Source of the DNA: Rotaria socialis | Lineage: Eukaryota > Rotifera > Eurotatoria > Philodinida > Philodinidae | Direction of reading: 5' to 3' | NCBI GenBank assembly: GCA_905331475.1 | Contig: CAJNYU010002190.1 | Location: forward strand, 49,937 to 113,936 | Length of the DNA: 64,000 nt | Shown: positions 58,764-64,000 of the stretch, in pieces | Numbering within the stretch: position 1 is the first letter of the stretch | Layout: every line of letters starts with the position of its first letter | Notes under the pieces: model-generated | The model's database searches: none | Seen by the model: the letters and a program-made list of their open reading frames with translations, nothing else | Told to the model about the DNA's origin: nothing | Made by a program: the position numbers and the translations under genes

Positions 58764-61180
58764 TCAAAAAATGTAATATAAAAGAACACAAAGAAAGCTG
58801 GGCATGTGCATCGGTATAGTTTGAAAGCCATTTGTGGGTACTACGATTTCTGTTTCTGTCGTAATAGCCTGAGCTGCCCGAATGGCTGATGAAAGAGCAC
58901 CTTCGACCCATCCATGTAAAAGAGTTGTGTGTTCCCCGATGAAATGTACATTTGAAACGGATGCTTGTAATGTATCAGCCAGTTCCGTCTCTTGAAATGG
59001 GGTAAAATAAGTAAAAGCACCACGTGCATAAGGATCTTGGCACCAATGTTTGATTTTTCCGCCTTGAAAATAGTCCCGCATGTTCGATGAATTTCTATGC
59101 ATTTTTATCAATTGTTTTAGTGCTAAATCAATTGCATCCGCGTCAGATAGAGACTGCCATGTGATCGAATCTTTGGAAAATGTATATGAAGCAAGAAGAG
59201 TTCCACCATTCGTTTGATTACTCGTCGTTTTCGGATAATAAATCAAGCGAATAGGCAAATCAGTCACTGATGAGCCTCCTTGGATATTTTCTTGCGTAAA
59301 CCACCAGGATACATTGAAAAAGAGATACATTTTTGATGCACAAATGTAATGGACTTGACGTAAAGCTAAATATTTTTGTGCAAAATCTTTTCGCGGCTCA
59401 AAATCGAAGAATTGAGTAACAGTAGGCGGTGTTGCTACAACTACAGTATCGAAACTTTCACTCGTACCATTATTTGTTGTTAATCGAACTTGACTCGATG
59501 CTAATAGTTGTACTTGGCTTACGGGAGTCGAGTACGTTATCGAACATCGATTTGATTGCATACGTTGACAATCATCGACCATTGCTTGTACCAGCAGATC
59601 ATTGCCATCTGTAATTCGATAATTTTTACTGATATTACTTGCAATGATTTCACTACGCATATCTTCCAAAATAGATAGATACATTTGACTGTCAGCGCTT
59701 CCAGAAGCAGCTATATAATTAATAGCTTCACGCGACAGATTCATACTATTCAAATAGGATTCGATCGAATATGAACCCCATTTCTTTAGAACTCCTGGCC
59801 AACCTTCTTCTGAGAATACTTGGAAAAGAGGTTGAATCACTTCAGACATTAATCGACTTGGTGTCTACAATATTTCTCTCTCAACATATTAATGCATCAC
59901 ATACAAATAAAAATGTCTTCTCACCTTTCCTCGTTCGCTTTGACTGGTATTAAATTGGAATATATCGGGATTTTCTTGTGCTTGCTTTTTTGTAGTTAAT
60001 ATTCCATTCAAATATGTATACGCATTTTCATCTGGACCAGGAAATTCGGAAACATTCAATTGATATCGTTGTCGTATCAGATGGCTCAAATAAGGATGTT
60101 GGTCAAGTGGAAAACGCATAGCACCCAGTTCTGCTATATACATGTATTTCGATGGGTTTTGTGGATCACGATAGGTCTGAATTCGTCCGCCAGCGCGATC
60201 AGTTGCCTCGAAAATTTTTACTGTATGACCTGCTTCGGCCAGAAGGATTCCGCAATACAAGCCAGCCGCACCTACCCATCAAATAAAGACGATGTGAAAC
60301 AGTAAAAATTTGAATATTCTTAGCAAAGATTGTCCATTCGTACTCTTCCGATCTATGATTCTGGTTGAAGATATTACATTTTATATAAAACAAATGCATA
60401 CACTGCGGCACAACTACGCTCTCAGCTGTGACTCTGGGATGATAGCTCGTTTGATCAGCATAATCAGGTGAAGACGATATTTTACAAATCTAAGTTATCG
60501 AAGAGAATCACGTGCTCTCTTGATTGCTACTCAAATAGGATAGTTTATGGGTGTATATTCAGTATCATCAATAAAAAATAAAAAAAACTCATATGCTGTA
60601 TGTTCTGTTTAGAAGCATTTCTATTGATTTTAGAGACACACATTAATTTGATGGCTTGGCTATTGACAAGTAGCAACATTCTGATTTTTAATAGAATTTT
60701 TAAAACCCTCTTTAGTTTTGAATTTTCTTTAACACCGAAAACTTCTGAGATCAACGCATGGCATGTGAATTGCTTAGAAAAGCAGGGTGTGGAGGTTTAA
60801 TTATGCATGGTAATCGGTTTTCTCGTTTAATAAGATCTAAACTATCAACTGTTCTATGAACTGAAATCGAATTTCCAGGAACCACTTTAGCTATATAATT
60901 CATTGAAGAGATACAACTTACCTGCTCCAATGATACCAATCTGGCGGCAGGGATTTCTTTGCTGTTCACATTGAAGTAATCCGTGTGCACTGATTTGAAG
61001 TCTCTGTTGAGAATATTCTTGTCCAATCATCGAACTTTTTGCCTTTGCCGCAGTGAATCCGGGTCTGTCATATTCGTCCAAGGGGTTCCAATGTGAAAAA
61101 AGTTCAGCCTGTATCGTAGACCATAGACATTCAATAAGGAGAAGAAGAAAAAAACAGAAATTTCGCCAAACCCAAGTCAT
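58764..61180 (-). CDS. Secreted L-amino-acid oxidase-like flavoprotein
   Basis: Exons 61180-60922, 60271-59925 and 59864-58764 close in phase (1,0) to give 568 residues. The signal peptide is NFCFFLLLLIECLWSTIQA. The FAD dinucleotide fold spans the first intron: RQIGIIGAG, then AAGLYCGILLAEAGHTVKIF, EATDRAGGRI. Next are ELGAMRFPLDQHPYLSHLI (a hallmark of LAAO), a substrate domain, and the C-terminal FAD block PYARGAFTYFTPFQ, VHFIGEHTTLLHGWVEGALS. The C-terminal hydrophobic ending (PSFLCVLLYYIF) could be a GPI signal. The enzyme class oxidises L-amino acids to keto acids, ammonia and hydrogen peroxide; secreted forms are often antimicrobial. The 650-nt first intron is long for this region. Confidence 0.9.
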
Positions 61181-61623
61181 GTATCAATCACGTGATGAAA
61201 AGAGCAGCTATCTTGCGTTTCGATATTCAACAAAATGAATGAAGGACAGTAAAACATCATAAAGTCACGAATATCTGCACATCGTTAAATACAAGATAAA
61301 ATTAACAAATGTCGAAAACAACATATAAAAGAATGTCATCGCAAAAGATTAACATATCGAAACGATTAACCGTCGTAAATCGGACAATTCTATGATCGGA
61401 TTTATCCAGGTCTATCATAACGCGTGCGTGCTTGTTTTATTTCTTTTGTCATTCTCCTTCAGCTATTGTGTTCTTTTTTACTGTTTCTCTTAGAATTGAA
61501 TTTATTCTAAAGATTAGGCATCGAATTTGGACTTGAAAAAAGTATCAAGAGAAAGAGCTGTGATCGCTAAGAAGCAACCAATGTGTTACTATAAGACTAA
61601 TTCTATCGCTTAGATTGGATAAA
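61181..61623. other. 5' flank of the oxidase gene
   Basis: AT-rich; likely holds the promoter. No repeat was recognised. Confidence 0.35.
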
Positions 61624-61686
61624 GAGGGTGTGGTTGTTGGTTGAGAGAGTGAAAGCTAGGATAATAGTGACACCCACACCCTCAAG
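61624..61686. repeat. Telomere-like hairpin
   Basis: GAGGGTGTGG at the left is matched exactly by CCACACCCTC at the right, across about 40 nt. Confidence 0.8.
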
Positions 61687-61786
61687 ATACAAACTAGGAA
61701 CACATACTTTTGTATCAAAATTTGAAAACATCCTCATTAACGTCGTGTTATAACGAGTCAGCTTCTATCGATATTCAGGAATCAAT

Positions 61787-62108
61787 TTTAAACGCGTTCT
61801 TACTAAACGACAGAGACGTGTTCTGAAGTTGTATGAACGCGTTCTTCTTGTAACGTTCAGACGCATTTCTATGATGATCAGTTTTCAGTTAAAAGAACGA
61901 GTTTTTCTTGAACGCGTTCAAACGCGTATTCTTAGAAATCGTTCTTGTTTACGAGAGCGCATTCCCTGATAATGTGTTCATTACAATAAAAACGCGTTTG
62001 AAGGGTTCAATTTGCTTTTAGAACGCGTTCTTAGTCGTTAAAATTCATTCAGTCTTTCCAAAAGCGCGTTTTTATACGTTCAAAATGATGAACATTTTTT
62101 CATGGGCG
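61787..62108 (+). repeat. AACGCGTT-rich repeat, copy 2
   Basis: Eight or more ACGCGTT motifs lie in about 320 bp. It ends AAAATGATGAACATTTTTTC then ATGGG, almost the ending of the copy at 55601, in the same orientation. Confidence 0.75.
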
Positions 62109-62288
62109 GGCTGTGACTATGAGAAAAAAATCAAACAAGAGACAGTAAAAAACCAACCACAGTTCGAAGCGACGATAGCAGAGAGTGGGTAAGAGTAAAA
62201 AGGTTTTCGTTCTATTTTCTTAAATAATAATAGCAGCAACAATACCGTTAATAAAAAGAGGAATCTTGTTCCAGTGTTTAAATAATAT

Positions 62289-63781
62289 TTATCGTTGTAC
62301 AGATACGAAACGAAGCACTGGTAATTGTCTTTCGCCATCTTTGTCACTAATGACAACTATTGTTCGATTGTGTGCAGCCATATGTATATCGATGAGTGTG
62401 ATTCCGATGAGCGTAGTAGACGCTATTTGACCTGTTTGTAAACGCCATAAACATACATTTTGATCTTTTGAGCCGGTTGCAACTAATTAATTAGTTGATA
62501 TACATGAGCAAGTAATCTGAAAGAAAAGCAATCAAACATTAATTAATTGATTTCGATTTATGTATTTATTTACTTCGCGTTTATGTCTAATTAATTTTGA
62601 GATAAATTCTTTTGAGTTTGTATCCCAAACTTTCGCTGTACAATCGGCACTTGTTGAAACTAAACACGAACGATTAGGTGAGAGTTTTAAATCGGTAATA
62701 CGATCACGATGAGCATTTTGCCCACTATCATTTTATGTATGCAAACATTGACATGTCGGTATATCCCAAAGAACTAATTGCCCGGATTTGGTACCAGTAA
62801 TTATTTGATCATTATTTAAAACGATTGAACATTTCGGTTCAGAATCTAAGGCTATAGTAGATGGTTGTACTGATTCTTGTTGCGTTTTTAAATCGAATAC
62901 AACATAATTTGTTGATGCAGGTCCCGATGGACAACCGACAATGGCATAGCGTTCATCAGGCGTCAAGGTTATAAATGACGGTGTACCACCATAGGATTGA
63001 TTTGTATCAGATTTGATTTGTGTTAATCCAGAATTATTTAAATCAAGAATGCCAACTGATATACCACGTCCGTGCGTTTGATTACCAGCCATAATGAGAT
63101 TACTTGAATTATTACTTAATGTGAATGTTGCACATCTGATCTGATGAGTTAATTGTACAAGTTTACCAGTATTGACATCCCAAATCTTGATTAGAGAGAA
63201 GAAAAAAAAACGAATTTCGATGAAGATCTACATTCGAATAAAACCTACTTGAAGTACACACGATTGAGTATCAGCGCCATCATTTGCTAAGCCAACGAGA
63301 AGTGTGCAGCTACATGCCAATGCAACTTTACCGCAATGTTTACTAGGTCCTTGCATACTTGAAACAAGTTGTTCATTCTAAATAAAATTTTTAATTGAAT
63401 TATCTATCAAAAAATAAATCCTTTATACTCTCGCTATCTCTTATTCAAGTGATTATCTCTATATCGATTCTGAATGCATTAAAACAAGCAAGAAGAAAAC
63501 AAAACTTTGTCTTACAACTGCATCCCATATTTGCGGTGGTCCTTGATTTTGTCCAACAACAGCGTATTTTCCATTTGGCGTCATGCTAACTGAATTAATA
63601 TTACTTAACTCATAATCAGTTTTTAGACCACCTTCCGCAAACATAGCACTCATTGAATGACCACCAGTTGCATCTTCCCATGAGTCAAATGTATCACGAT
63701 CACTTTCTGCAACAATGCCACCGCGGCCATAACCAACATCACCAACGGGTGGTGCATGATAATCGGTTTCAATCACATGTT
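62289..63781 (-). pseudogene. WD40-repeat protein, 3' part, two in-frame stops
   Basis: Exons 63781-63516, 63377-63249, 63185 to about 62575 and about 62519-62289 follow WD40 reading: SVSMTPNGKYAVVGQNQGPP then QIWDAV; LACSCTLLVGLANDGADTQS; IWDVNTGKLVQLTHQIRC; FITLTPDERYAIVGC; GTKSGQLVLWDIPTCQCLHT; then TAA at 62735; DRITDLKLSPNRSCLVSTSA, DCTAKVWD; a second TAA after CISTN; and ATGSKDQNVCLWRL. At least six blades are visible, forming one propeller. Upstream exons run toward or beyond the window's end. Both stops interrupt clear WD40 sequence with intact splice sites, so this looks like recent decay or allele-specific loss. Confidence 0.75.
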
Positions 63782-64000
63782 CTAAAGTCAAAGAGAAACA
63801 AGTCAGCACGATTACGATTATCTGAATTAAAAGCAACGGTCGCATGCAAAATAAAAAAATAAATATCAAATACGAGGCAACAATCATATTCACGCATGTT
63901 CCGAGGGGTGTGCCGATATGGATACATGTTGTATCGCCAAACCTACACATAACAGTTGTCAGTATACTCTTGTATCGGACCTATGTAACGCTGTGCCCAT

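Noticed and set aside
1-64000. CRISPR array, operon or integrase/attachment system
   Set aside because: No regularly spaced direct repeats with unique spacers, no Cas, integrase or bacterial operon structure; genes are intron-bearing and eukaryotic.

Overview
The window looks like nuclear DNA of a bdelloid rotifer. Supporting signs are: short GT-AG introns (mostly 45-60 nt) in AT-rich DNA; a secreted-protein family and an F-box family of the type common in bdelloids; bacterial- or plant-like genes among ordinary animal genes; and many short arrays of TGTGGG/CCCACA, reported as the bdelloid telomeric repeat. This is recognition from sequence only; no search was run.

Bases 1-20,000 and 27,600-37,600 are gene-dense and mostly conserved. 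In order they carry the end of an unknown gene, a two-SH3 protein, a selenophosphate-synthetase paralogue with Arg at the catalytic position, RMND5 (CTLH/GID E3 ligase), an Emi1/Emi2-like F-box/zinc protein, a VIT-VWA protein, a decayed threonine aldolase, a secreted GH29 fucosidase and a TauD-like dioxygenase. The second block holds protein phosphatase inhibitor-2 (PPP1R2) with a duplicated PP1-binding exon, an intronless DUF488 protein, eIF2B-beta and alpha-catulin (14 exons). Exon phases were followed by hand and close in frame for the complete spliced genes; exceptions are stated.

Bases 20,700-26,000 and 37,600-62,200 are accessory. They hold long-arm inverted-repeat (foldback) elements, a LINE relic, a FLYWCH-MULE relic, a hAT relic, clusters of palindromic motifs (CCGGAATTCC, AACGCGTT, TAAAGCGAACGG) and a few surface or secreted protein genes: a type II membrane protein, a Ly6/uPAR-like GPI protein, a beta-propeller with one nonsense codon, an L-amino-acid oxidase and, at the right edge, a WD40 gene with two nonsense codons.

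The most striking signal lies at 47.0-52.4 kb. Four short cassettes each have a hammerhead-ribozyme-like core (CTGATGA, stem II, GAAA, sometimes a matching stem I) followed 25-50 nt downstream on the same strand by CCCACACCC telomere-like repeats. Other telomere-like tracts in the accessory DNA form head-to-head hairpins, and two of these share the same loop in opposite orientation. Hammerheads and telomeric repeats are both known from bdelloid telomeric Penelope-like elements (Athena/Terminons). Here they occur as solo cassettes with no reverse transcriptase beside them.
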